Source: Pseudonocardia sp. HH130630-07 (lineage in GTDB: Bacteria; Actinomycetota; Actinomycetes; Mycobacteriales; Pseudonocardiaceae). Taken from it: DNA of 64,000 nt. This document shows positions 27,174 through 35,347 of this stretch, piece after piece. Position 1 is the first letter of the stretch; every line of letters starts with the position of its first letter. The position numbers were made by a program, and so were the translations under genes. The stretch covers positions 372,001 through 436,000 of the forward strand of contig NZ_CP013854.1 of NCBI RefSeq assembly GCF_001698125.1, in the 5' to 3' direction. The notes beneath the pieces were generated by a model that was given only the letters and a program-made list of their open reading frames with translations, made no database searches and was not told the origin of the DNA.

Positions 27174-28150
27174 GCACACCGGCGGTGGGTCCGCCGGGGA
27201 CACGACGGCGGGCCGGGCGCCGGGCGGTGCTGGCCGGACTGCTCGCCGCGCCGCTCGCCGTCCCGGCCGCCGTGGCGTGTGCTCCCGGTCCGGACACCGC
27301 GCTCACGCTCGCCGCCGGCGAGCCGGGTGGCTTCTACGCCGAGTTCGGCGCGCTGCTCGCCGACGTCGCCACCACCGCCGGGTACCCGCTGCGGCCGGTC
27401 ACCACCGGCGGCTCGCGGTCCAACGTGGAGCTCGTCGAGCGCGGCGAGGCCGCCATCGGGATCGCGCTGACCGACCTGGTGCTCGCCGCGCGGGCGGGCG
27501 GGGCGCCGTTCCGCGGCGTCCTCGACGTGCTCGCGATCGGCCGGGTGTACGAGAACTACCTGCAGCTCGCCGTGCGTGCGGAGTCGCCGTTCACCCGGCT
27601 GGCCGAGCTCGACGGCCGGCGGGTCTCGTTCGGCTCCGCCGGGTCGGGCGCCGCGACGACCGCCGCCCGGCTCGCCACGGCGGCCGGGGTCCGGCCGGCC
27701 GCGGAGACCCTGGACCTCACCGAGGCCACCGCGGCGCTCGCCGACGGTCGGATCGACGCGTTCCTCTGGTCCGGCGGCGTGCCGACGCCGGCCGTCGACG
27801 AGCTGGCCGCACGACGGCCGATCCGGTTGCTCCCGCTGGCCACCCACCTCGCGGCGCTGCGCGCCCGGTACGGCACGGGGGCGTACTCCGCGGTGACCGT
27901 GCCCCCGGGGGTGTACGGCGCGCCGGCGCCGGTGCCGACGATCGGGGTGGCGAACCTGCTCCTCGCCGCCCCGGCCCTGCCCGACGACGCGGCCGGCGCG
28001 CTCGCCCGGCTGCTCGTCACCCGCGCACCGGACCTGGTCCCGGCCTCCGCGATCGGCACCCAGTACCTCGACCAGCCCGCGCTCGTCGACACCGGGGACG
28101 TGCCGCTGCACCCGGGGGCGGCGACGGCGTACCGGGACCTGCACGGCTGA
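27170..28150 (+). CDS. TAXI family TRAP transporter solute-binding protein (lipoprotein)
   Basis: A 326-residue extracytoplasmic binding protein. The export signal has twin arginines (RRAGRRAVLAG) and a lipobox-like AAVAC before the mature protein. The TAXI core is visible as LAAGEPGGFYAEFGALLAD, TGGSRSNVELVERGEAAIGIA and VSFGSAGSGAATTA. It overlaps the kinase by 4 bp (ATGA). No DctQ/DctM membrane subunits lie nearby, so it may be the ligand-sensing partner of the kinase rather than part of a transporter. Confidence 0.9.
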   Translation: MSTPAVGPPGTRRRAGRRAVLAGLLAAPLAVPAAVACAPGPDTALTLAAGEPGGFYAEFGALLADVATTAGYPLRPVTTGGSRSNVELVERGEAAIGIALTDLVLAARAGGAPFRGVLDVLAIGRVYENYLQLAVRAESPFTRLAELDGRRVSFGSAGSGAATTAARLATAAGVRPAAETLDLTEATAALADGRIDAFLWSGGVPTPAVDELAARRPIRLLPLATHLAALRARYGTGAYSAVTVPPGVYGAPAPVPTIGVANLLLAAPALPDDAAGALARLLVTRAPDLVPASAIGTQYLDQPALVDTGDVPLHPGAATAYRDLHG

Positions 28151-28154
28151 GTGT

Positions 28155-28170
28155 CCTAAGACCCTAAGAC
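28155..28170 (+). promoter_or_regulatory. tandem 8-bp repeat upstream of the Nramp-like gene
   Basis: CCTAAGAC is repeated twice in tandem, immediately after the TAXI stop codon. Around it GTGTC...GACAC also form a short inverted repeat. It lies about 84 bp before the Nramp-like start and could be a regulator site; it differs from the repeat upstream of the response regulator. Confidence 0.4.
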
Positions 28171-28253
28171 ACGGTAAAGAACCCGGCGGACGGCCGCGGC
28201 CCGCTCCTACCGTCGCCGCACCACATAGTTCCGGCGCAACGAGGAGCCCGAGC

Positions 28254-29609
28254 GTGAGCAACGACGCCACCGGGGTGCAGCGGCACCCGTCCGAACCACT
28301 CGTCCCGCCCACCGGCAGCGACCGCATCCGCAGCCTCGGGCCCGGCCTGCTCGCCGCCGCCACCGGCGTCGGGGCCGGTGACCTCGTCGCGACGATGGTG
28401 GCCGGCGCCCAGTACGGCACCGCGCTGCTGTGGGCCGCGCTGCTCGGCACCGTCCTCAAGCTCGCGCTCGGCGAGGGCGTGGGCCGCTGGCACCTGGCCT
28501 CCGGCACGACCCTGCTGGACGGGTGGCGCCGGCTCGGCCGCTGGGCCACCGGCTTCTTCGCCGCCTACATCGTCATCTGGGGCTTCGTCTACGGCGCGAC
28601 GGCGATGTCCGCGGTCGGGCTGCCGCTGAACGCCCTGTTCGGTGGCCTGTCCGTGCGGTACTGGGCGATGCTCGCCGGCCTGCTCGGCCTGGGGCTGGTC
28701 TGGGCCCAGCGCTACCACGTGTTCGAGAAGTTCATGACCGTGCTCGTGCTGATCAAGTTCGTGTCGGTGGTGTCGATCGCGATCCTGGTGACGCCGGACC
28801 TCGGCGACCTCGCGACCGGCCTGGTGCCGACCCTTCCCGACGGGTCCACCGTCTACGTGCTGGGCCTGATCGGCGGCGTCGGCGGGACGATCACCATGGC
28901 GGCGTACGGCTACTGGATGTTCGCCAAGGGCTGGAAGGGCACCGGCTGGCTGTCGATGATGCGGCTGGACAACACCGTCGGCTACGTCATGACCGGCATC
29001 TTCGTCGTCGCGATGCTGATCGTCGGGTCCACGATGCTGCTCGGCCAGAACCTGACCGAGAGCGACAAGGGCCTGCTCGTGCTGGGCGACGCGCTCGCCC
29101 AGGACTACGGCCAGTGGTCGCGCATCCTGTTCCTCGTCGGCTTCTTCGCCGTGACGATCAGCTCCCTGTTCGGGGTCTGGAACGGGGTGAGCCTGCTGTT
29201 CGCCGACCTCGTCCGCACGCTGCGCCTGCCGCACGGCAGGGCCGCCACGCTCACCGACGCCGAGGCCGCCGTCGGTGCGACGGCGTCCGAGCAGGACGGG
29301 GGCCGGGGCGCGTTCGTCTCCACCGCGATCGAGCGCTCGGTGCCGTTCCGCGGCTACCTGCTGTGGCTGACCTTCCCGCCGATGCTGCTGCTGTTCGTCG
29401 ACCGGCCGTTCGGCCTCACGCTGGTCTACGGCGTGCTCGGCTCGGTGTTCATGCCGTTCCTCGCGATCACCCTGATGCTGCTGCTGAACTCCTCGCGGAT
29501 CCCGGCGGCGGGGCGGTCGAGGTGGCTGTCGAACACGCTGCTCGGTGCCTCGTCGGCGTTGTTCCTGGTGCTGCTGGTCACCGACATCTACCAGCGGGTC
29601 ACCGGCTGA
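28254..29609 (+). CDS. Nramp-related divalent metal transporter-like protein
   Basis: A 451-residue protein with about 11 helices. It aligns with the Nramp fold (GPGLLAAATGVGAGDLVAT in helix 1). However, the metal-binding DPGN motif is GAGD here, and the helix 6 MPH motif reads TMAAYGYW. The ion specificity is therefore uncertain. GAGGAG precedes GTG 28254. An acidic cytoplasmic insert (about residues 330-350) links helices. It follows the TAXI gene by 103 bp and may be controlled by the same two-component system. Confidence 0.8.
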   Translation: MSNDATGVQRHPSEPLVPPTGSDRIRSLGPGLLAAATGVGAGDLVATMVAGAQYGTALLWAALLGTVLKLALGEGVGRWHLASGTTLLDGWRRLGRWATGFFAAYIVIWGFVYGATAMSAVGLPLNALFGGLSVRYWAMLAGLLGLGLVWAQRYHVFEKFMTVLVLIKFVSVVSIAILVTPDLGDLATGLVPTLPDGSTVYVLGLIGGVGGTITMAAYGYWMFAKGWKGTGWLSMMRLDNTVGYVMTGIFVVAMLIVGSTMLLGQNLTESDKGLLVLGDALAQDYGQWSRILFLVGFFAVTISSLFGVWNGVSLLFADLVRTLRLPHGRAATLTDAEAAVGATASEQDGGRGAFVSTAIERSVPFRGYLLWLTFPPMLLLFVDRPFGLTLVYGVLGSVFMPFLAITLMLLLNSSRIPAAGRSRWLSNTLLGASSALFLVLLVTDIYQRVTG

Positions 29610-29621
29610 GCCCGCACCGGT

Positions 29622-29649
29622 GCCCCGGCGGTCCGGTGGCCGCCGGGGC
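29622..29649. terminator. bidirectional hairpin between convergent genes
   Basis: Arms GCCCCGGCGG (29622-29631) and CCGCCGGGGC (29640-29649) are perfect complements with an 8-nt loop. It sits between the ends of the Nramp-like gene and the DMT-type gene, so it can serve both strands. Confidence 0.7.
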
Positions 29650-29663
29650 GTCCGGGCGCCGGC

Positions 29664-30491
29664 TCAGTGCACCCGCCGCCGCTCGGTGTCGGGATCGGGC
29701 CGGGTGAGCGCGACGACCCCGGCCAGCGCGACCACGACCCCGATCGCGGCGGCCACCTCCCAGCCGGGCCGGATGCGGTCGCCCAGCAACGCGATGCCGA
29801 CCGCGCCCGGCACCACCACCTCGGTCACCGAGAGCACCGCGGTCGCCGGGCCGACGGCGCCGTCCTGCAGGGCCTTGGCGAAGGCCAGCACACCGAGCAC
29901 CCCCATCGCGACGACGCCGTAGACCAGCGGGTCACGCAGCAGCTCACCGACCGTGTCCCAGCCGATCGGGCCGGGATGCAGCGCCCGCACCGCGAGCGCG
30001 GTCCCGCCGAACCCGAGCCCGGCCAGCAACGCCAGCAGGTTCGGCCGCCGCAGCCGCCACACGATCGGCGCCGCGAGGAGCACCACCACGAACGCGACCA
30101 GCAGCGCCGGGGTGGCCGCGGCCGGCAGCGCCCCCGGCCGCTCGGGCTCGGCCGCGGCGGCCACCAGGACCAGCCCGGCGAGCACCGCGACGACGGCGAA
30201 CCGGTCGCGCAGCAGCAGGTTCCACGGGTTCCAGCCGTGGTCGGCCAGCGTGGTCAGCGCGATCGCCCCGGCCAGGATGGACTGCACCGCGAAGACCGGC
30301 AGGTAGCGCAGCGCGACGACGGTCAGGACCCAGGCGACGACGTCGGCGAACAGCCCCGCCAGGAACCACGGCTGCAGCCACACCGGCCGCCCGTACCGGG
30401 CGAGCCGGCTGCCCCTGGCCTCCCACAGCGCCGCGACCGTGTTGCCGACCATGGCGGCGGCGGCGATCAGCAGAGCGAGCACGGTCGTCAT
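29664..30491 (-). CDS. DMT superfamily (EamA-like) membrane protein
   Basis: A 275-residue protein with nine to ten short helices. The segment PVFAVQSILAGAIALTTLAD and the C-terminal LALAGVVALTRPDPD resemble actinobacterial drug/metabolite-type transporters of the SMR/EamA/NIPA-like kind. Start 30491 has GGTGGAG immediately upstream. It is divergent from the large unknown gene at 30578. The substrate is unknown. Confidence 0.8.
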   Translation of the reverse strand: MTTVLALLIAAAAMVGNTVAALWEARGSRLARYGRPVWLQPWFLAGLFADVVAWVLTVVALRYLPVFAVQSILAGAIALTTLADHGWNPWNLLLRDRFAVVAVLAGLVLVAAAAEPERPGALPAAATPALLVAFVVVLLAAPIVWRLRRPNLLALLAGLGFGGTALAVRALHPGPIGWDTVGELLRDPLVYGVVAMGVLGVLAFAKALQDGAVGPATAVLSVTEVVVPGAVGIALLGDRIRPGWEVAAAIGVVVALAGVVALTRPDPDTERRRVH

Positions 30492-30577
30492 CTCCACCCA
30501 TCCTGCCCGTTCGCGATCGCACCCGTACCGGACACGCCGGTCCCCACGCGAGCCGGTCACGGTGCACACTCGGCCCC

Positions 30578-32479
30578 ATGCGCATGCGGTTCGGGGTGGA
30601 CGAGGACGAGGCGTTCCACGAGTGCGCGGGCCGGCTGATCCGCGGTTTCGCCGACTGGCTCGAGGAGAACGAGCTGGTCGCCGAGCCGATGTCGGCCGAG
30701 CTGCTGCTCCAGTACAAGTGGCTCGAGGGCGACGGCGACCTCGCCGACTGGCCGATCGAGCACGTCGAGACCTTCCTCGACGGCTGGTGCCCGCACGTCG
30801 TCGCCGAGTACGGGCTGCCGGTGCGGCTGGTGCCGCTCACCGTCGCGGTGTTCGTCGAGTACCTCGACGAACGGGGGCTGCTCACCGCGGACAGCCCGCG
30901 GCCGTCGCAGGTGCGCCGGTTGTGCACCGCCTACGTCGACGACTACGCGGAGCTGGAGGCGCACCCGGCCCATCCCGTGCTGGACGAGTTCGGCACGCCA
31001 CCGGACCCGGTGCGGATCCCCGGTCCCGCGGACCGCGCGGCGTCGGCCGCCGCGGCGACCGTGCTGGCCGACGCCCGGGCGCTGGCGGCGTGGTGCGGTG
31101 AGCGCGGCCGGACGCTCACCCGGACCGGGAACCTGCGGGTCGCCGACGCCCGCGAGCTCGCGCAGCGGCTCGGCACCGACGACGTCGAGGACCGGCCCCG
31201 GCTCGACCGAGCCGACCGGCTGACCGTGCTGACCTGGGTGCTGGAGACGGCGGTCCGGGCGGGCGCGGTGCGCCGGGAGAACGGGCGGCTGGTCGCCGGG
31301 AACCGGTTCGCCGGGCTGGACGACACCACCGCGCACGAGGACCTCGTGCTCGCCGCGGCCGAGCACGGCGTGCTGACCGTGCTGGGCGAACGGCGGTCCC
31401 CGCCGTCCTTCGACGACGTGCTCGGCGAGCTGGACGTGTTCGCGGCCCCCACGGAGGACGCGGCCGACCCGCCGGCGGCGGGGCCGCCGGACCCGGCCGA
31501 GGAGATCGCCCTCGAGCTGCTCGACCAGGCATTCGGCGGCTCCGACGGCGACCCCGAGGAGCCCGACGACCCGGGTGCCGCCCTGCCCGAGCCGGTCGAC
31601 GACGCGACGCCCGCGTTCCTCGCCCTGCTCCGGCACCCGCACGACGGCATGGACCTCGACGACCTCGCCGAGCTGCTGGAACTGCTGCTCGGCTGGGAGG
31701 ACCCGCGACCGGGGATCCCGCTGACCGCGATGCTGGTGGAGCGGCTCCAACGGCTGGGCCTCGTCGCGTGGACCGGGACCGCCCCGGCGGCCGGCCGCGC
31801 GGGGTCCGAGCGGGCCGCGAGCCGGGTCGTGCTGACCCCCGGCGGGATCGCGTGCGCCCTGCTGGTGCTCGCCGCGGAAGGACTGGAGTTCCCGACCCGG
31901 CCCGATCCCGCGGCGGCGTCGGCCGCGGAGATCGTCGGCCTGGCCGGTGAGGTCTCCCCCGCGGAGTGGCGGCGTGACATCGACGCCTGGCACACCGCGC
32001 AGCCCGACCCGGAGCGGGCGGTCGCCGCGTTCGTCCGGGCCGCGCTCGCCCCCGGGCGGCCGCTGGTCGTCGTGCTCACCGCCACCGGGGTCGCGGCCGA
32101 ACGCTTCGGTGACGACGTGGTCGACGAGCTGCTCCGCGAGCACCTCGACGGCCCGCACCGGGCCCAGGTGGCCCGGCGGCTGGTCGCCCGCGGGCTGCTC
32201 GGCGCCGACGTGCTGGAACCGGACCTGCTGCTCCGGGCGGCGCTCGACGTCATGACCGTCACCATCGACACGATCGACGCCGACGAGTGGCCCGCGCTGT
32301 TCGCCCGCGAGTTCCCGGCCGGATCGGCCGCCGCGGTCGGCGAGCTGTGGCGGTTCGACCACCCGCGGCTCGGCGACGTCCTGGACGGGCTGGGCACCCA
32401 CCACCCCGACGACGAGGTGGCCGACGCGGCCCGGACCGCCCTGCTGCGGTGGCGCGAACGCCCCGGTCCGGGCGACTGA
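30578..32479 (+). CDS. large hypothetical protein
   Basis: A 633-residue soluble, strongly acidic protein, mostly helical, with an Asp/Pro/Glu-rich linker around residues 300-345. The N-terminal 150 residues and the C-terminal 250 residues look like two helical repeat-like regions (LLLQYKWLEGDGDLADWP early; a HEAT-like LGDVLDGLG..HHPDDEVADAARTALLRW at the end). I do not recognise a family, signal peptide or catalytic motif. It lies 38 bp upstream of dinB but is separated by an SOS box, so they are probably not one unit. Confidence 0.85.
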   Translation: MRMRFGVDEDEAFHECAGRLIRGFADWLEENELVAEPMSAELLLQYKWLEGDGDLADWPIEHVETFLDGWCPHVVAEYGLPVRLVPLTVAVFVEYLDERGLLTADSPRPSQVRRLCTAYVDDYAELEAHPAHPVLDEFGTPPDPVRIPGPADRAASAAAATVLADARALAAWCGERGRTLTRTGNLRVADARELAQRLGTDDVEDRPRLDRADRLTVLTWVLETAVRAGAVRRENGRLVAGNRFAGLDDTTAHEDLVLAAAEHGVLTVLGERRSPPSFDDVLGELDVFAAPTEDAADPPAAGPPDPAEEIALELLDQAFGGSDGDPEEPDDPGAALPEPVDDATPAFLALLRHPHDGMDLDDLAELLELLLGWEDPRPGIPLTAMLVERLQRLGLVAWTGTAPAAGRAGSERAASRVVLTPGGIACALLVLAAEGLEFPTRPDPAAASAAEIVGLAGEVSPAEWRRDIDAWHTAQPDPERAVAAFVRAALAPGRPLVVVLTATGVAAERFGDDVVDELLREHLDGPHRAQVARRLVARGLLGADVLEPDLLLRAALDVMTVTIDTIDADEWPALFAREFPAGSAAAVGELWRFDHPRLGDVLDGLGTHHPDDEVADAARTALLRWRERPGPGD

Positions 32480-32504
32480 ACCTCGACCGGACCGGCCCCG
32501 CATG

Positions 32505-32518
32505 CGAACATGTGTTCG
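32505..32518 (+). promoter_or_regulatory. LexA (SOS) box overlapping the dinB start
   Basis: CGAACATGTGTTCG is a perfect palindrome matching the actinobacterial/Gram-positive SOS consensus CGAAC-N4-GTTCG. Its last base is the first base of the GTG start codon at 32518. LexA bound here would cover the 5' end of the gene. Confidence 0.88.
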
Positions 32519-33765
32519 TGCGCGATCTCGCCAGCATCCTGCACGCCGACCTCGACTCGTTCTACGCCTCGGTCGAGCAGCGCGACGATCCCCGCCTGCG
32601 CGACCGCCCGGTGATCGTCGGCGGCGGCGTGGTGCTGGCGGCGAGCTACCAGGCGAAGGCCTACGGCGTCCGGACGGCGATGAACGGGCGCCAGGCGCTC
32701 GCGCTCTGCCCGGCGGCGGTCGTCGTCCCGCCCCGGATGGCGGCGTACTCCGACGCGAGCCGGGCCGTGTTCGCGATCTTCCGCGACACCACCCCCGAGG
32801 TGGAGGGCCTCTCGATCGACGAGGCGTTCCTGGAGGTGGGCGGCCTGGCCCGGATCGCGGGCAGTCCCGTCACGATCGCCGCCCGCCTGCGGGCCCGGGT
32901 CGCCGAGGAGGCCGGGCTGCCGATCACCGTCGGCGTCGCGCGGACGAAGTTCCTCGCCAAGGTCGCCAGCGGCGTCGGGAAGCCGGACGGGCTGCTGGTC
33001 GTCGACCCGGCCCGGGAGCGGGAGTTCCTGCACCCGCTGGCGGTGGAACGGCTCTGGGGCGTCGGCCGGGTGACCGCCGCGACCCTGCACGGGCTGGGTG
33101 TACGGACGGTGGCCGACGTCGCGGGGCTCGGCGAGCCCGCACTCGTCTCGTTCCTCGGCCCGGCCGCCGGGCGGCACCTGCACGCGCTGGCGCACCTGCG
33201 CGACCCGCGCCCGGTCGAACCGCACCGCTCGCGGCGCTCGATCGGGTCGCAGCGGGCCCTCGGGCGGCGGCACCGCTCCCCCGCCGAGCTCGACGCGATC
33301 CTCGCCGGGACGGTCGACCGGCTGGCCCGGCGGCTGCGCGCGCCGAAGGGCGCCGACCTCGACGACGATGCCGGCGGTGACCGCGGCGGCACCGGCGGCC
33401 GGGTGTGCCGGACGGTGGTGCTGCGCCTGCGGTTCGGTGACTACACCCGGGCGACCCGGTCGCACACCCTGCTGGCGCCCACCGCCCACACCCCGACGCT
33501 GCTCGGTGCGGCGCGGCGGCTCCTCACGGCGGCGGCACCGGAGATCGCCGACCGCGGCATCACGCTGCTCGGGCTGTCGCTGACCAACCTCGGCACCGAC
33601 GACGCGGTGCAGCTGGAACTGCCGCTCGACGCCCGTTCCGGGCCCGCGCTGGACACCACCCTGGACGCCGTGCGGCACCGGTTCGGCGCGGGCTCGGTCG
33701 CCCGGGCCACCCAGCTCGGCCGGGACCAGGGGCTCCAGGTGCCGGTGCTGCCCGAACACGAATGA
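32518..33765 (+). CDS. dinB: DNA polymerase IV (Y-family)
   Basis: A 415-residue translesion polymerase. Catalytic motifs are HADLDSFYASVEQ at the N-terminus and LSIDEAFLEV (Asp-Glu pair near residue 105); VGVARTKFLAKVAS follows, then helix-hairpin-helix DNA-binding sequence (LWGVGRVTAATLHGLG) and the little-finger domain. The beta-clamp motif may be in QLELPL. The start is GTG 32518, directly at the SOS box; GTG 32512 is also in frame. With no room for a ribosome site, the transcript is probably leaderless or the true start lies downstream. SOS control is inferred. Confidence 0.93.
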   Translation: MRDLASILHADLDSFYASVEQRDDPRLRDRPVIVGGGVVLAASYQAKAYGVRTAMNGRQALALCPAAVVVPPRMAAYSDASRAVFAIFRDTTPEVEGLSIDEAFLEVGGLARIAGSPVTIAARLRARVAEEAGLPITVGVARTKFLAKVASGVGKPDGLLVVDPAREREFLHPLAVERLWGVGRVTAATLHGLGVRTVADVAGLGEPALVSFLGPAAGRHLHALAHLRDPRPVEPHRSRRSIGSQRALGRRHRSPAELDAILAGTVDRLARRLRAPKGADLDDDAGGDRGGTGGRVCRTVVLRLRFGDYTRATRSHTLLAPTAHTPTLLGAARRLLTAAAPEIADRGITLLGLSLTNLGTDDAVQLELPLDARSGPALDTTLDAVRHRFGAGSVARATQLGRDQGLQVPVLPEHE

Positions 33766-33766
33766 T

Positions 33767-33813
33767 CGTCAACGTCGGGTTGACGTTTGCGGATCGTCAA
33801 CTTACGGTTGACG
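33767..33813. promoter_or_regulatory. two perfect operator palindromes CGTCAAC-N5-GTTGACG
   Basis: Identical 7-bp arms CGTCAAC/GTTGACG with 5-bp spacers occur at 33767-33785 and 33795-33813, centres 28 bp apart. They begin right after the dinB stop and end 2 bp before the ATG of the Clp-N/HTH gene. Autoregulation by the encoded HTH protein is the likely role. Confidence 0.8.
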
Positions 33814-33815
33814 AC

Positions 33816-34556
33816 ATGACCTCACCACTTCCCGTCGACGGCACCGTCCGGCTCGACGACCTCATCACCGCCATCACGAAGGTCCACGACGACCCGCTGG
33901 AGCAGCTCTCCGGCGCCGTACTCGCCGGGGACCACCTCGGCGAGGTGGCCGACCACCTGATCGGCCACTTCGTGGACCGGGCCCGCCGCTCCGGAGCGTC
34001 CTGGACCGCGATCGGCCAGAGCATGGGCGTGTCCAAGCAGGCGGCCCAGAAGCGCTTCGTGCCGAAGGATCCGGGCGATCAGCACGGCTTCGAGCGGTTC
34101 ACCCCGCGCGCCCGCAACATCGTGATCGGCGCGCAGAACGCGGCCCGGGACGCCTCGAACGCCACGATCACCCCGGCGCACCTGGTGCTGGGCCTGCTGT
34201 CCGAGCCCGAGTCGCTCGCCGTCGTGCTGCTCGGCCGCGAGGGCGTGACGGCGGACCGGATGCGGGCCGCCGCGATCGCCGCGCTGCCCGGCGCCGCGGA
34301 GGACGTCCCGGCCCTCGTCCCGTTCGACGCCGCGGCCAAGAAGGCCCTGGAACTGTCGTTCCGCCAGGCGCTGCGCCTGGGGCACAACTACGTCGGCACC
34401 GAGCACGTGCTGCTGGCGCTGCTGGAGCAGGAGGGATCCGACGGCCTGCTCACCGGGCTCGGCGCCGACGCCGGGCGCCTGGAGACCACGATCGTCGACG
34501 CGCTGTCCTCGATCCTGGACGCGGCCGGGTCGGCCCAGCAGCCGCCCAGCAGCTAG
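33816..34556 (+). CDS. Clp N-terminal domain protein with helix-turn-helix
   Basis: A 246-residue protein. Residues about 35-85 contain a sigma-like HTH (SGASWTAIGQSMGVSKQAAQKRF). Residues about 90-235 contain two Clp-N repeats (FTPRARNIVIGAQNAARDA..ITPAHLVLGLL and ALRLGHNYVGTEHVLLALL), as in ClpC/ClpA, but no AAA+ domain. This architecture suggests a regulator that senses or uses Clp adaptor or substrate interactions. Start 33816 follows two operator palindromes. Its TAG stop shares the palindromic CTAG with the stop of the convergent hydrolase gene. Confidence 0.88.
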   Translation: MTSPLPVDGTVRLDDLITAITKVHDDPLEQLSGAVLAGDHLGEVADHLIGHFVDRARRSGASWTAIGQSMGVSKQAAQKRFVPKDPGDQHGFERFTPRARNIVIGAQNAARDASNATITPAHLVLGLLSEPESLAVVLLGREGVTADRMRAAAIAALPGAAEDVPALVPFDAAAKKALELSFRQALRLGHNYVGTEHVLLALLEQEGSDGLLTGLGADAGRLETTIVDALSSILDAAGSAQQPPSS

Positions 34557-35347
34557 GAGGCCACCTCGTACCGCGTGTGCTGCAGGATCGTCCAGGCCAC
34601 CAGTGCCGGGTTGTCGACCATCGGGACGTGCCCGACGCCGGGCAGCACCACGAGCTCGGCGCCGGGCACGGCCTCCATCAGCGGGCGGCCGTAACGGGCG
34701 AACGGGATCGTGCGGTCCGAGCCGGACCAGGCGATCCGGATCGGGCAGGGCAGCCCGTCGAACGGGGCGATCGCGGTGTCCATGGCGGCCGCGGACAGCA
34801 GCGGATCGAGCACGGTGCACTCCGCGAGATCGTCGAACAGCACGTCGACGTCCTCGGCGGTGTAGCGGTCCGCCCGCTCGGCCAGCGTCAGCAGCAGCAG
34901 GCGCCGGACCAGCCCGCACGCGGCCAGCCGGCGCACCGGCGCCCACCCGGCCAGCAACGCGCCGACCCGGAACGTCGCCAGCAGCCGGTAGAGGTCCTTC
35001 GGCAGCGCCCAGGCCCCGGCCGGGGACAACGCGACGACCGACCGGGCCCGGCCGCGCCGGGCCAGCTCCAGCGCGGCCCAGCCGCCGAGCGAGTTGCCCA
35101 CCACGTGCGGCCGCTCGTCGATCCCGAGCTCGTCGAGCTGGGCGATCAGCGCGTCGACCATGACGTCGATGGAGAACTCACCCTCGGGCAGCGGGGGCCC
35201 GCCGCGGTGGCCGGGCATCGTCACCGCCCACACGTCGTGGTGCTGCTCCAGCAGCGGGAGCAGCGGCTCCCAGGCCCGCCACGACGACGTCACGCCGTGC
35301 AGCAGGAGCAGCGGCTCGCCCGAGCCGCCCCGATGGAACGCGGTCAC
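34553..35347 (-). CDS. alpha/beta hydrolase (lipase-like)
   Basis: A 264-residue alpha/beta hydrolase. Oxyanion region LLLHGVTSS, nucleophile elbow GNSLGG (Ser about residue 97), and C-terminal His in LPGVGHVPMVDNP. GTG 35347 overlaps the stop of the WS/DGAT gene by 4 bp, so it is the last gene of the acylglycerol operon. In M. tuberculosis the equivalent position after Rv2484c is taken by a lipase-type gene, which fits a role in acylglycerol turnover. Confidence 0.9.
   Translation of the reverse strand: MTAFHRGGSGEPLLLLHGVTSSWRAWEPLLPLLEQHHDVWAVTMPGHRGGPPLPEGEFSIDVMVDALIAQLDELGIDERPHVVGNSLGGWAALELARRGRARSVVALSPAGAWALPKDLYRLLATFRVGALLAGWAPVRRLAACGLVRRLLLLTLAERADRYTAEDVDVLFDDLAECTVLDPLLSAAAMDTAIAPFDGLPCPIRIAWSGSDRTIPFARYGRPLMEAVPGAELVVLPGVGHVPMVDNPALVAWTILQHTRYEVAS

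Noticed and set aside
25739..28150. A single 803-codon kinase-TAXI fusion protein
   Set aside because: The middle part is out of frame relative to the conserved ATPase motifs, and a normal TAXI start with an ATGA overlap is present; the fusion is an artefact of the frameshift.
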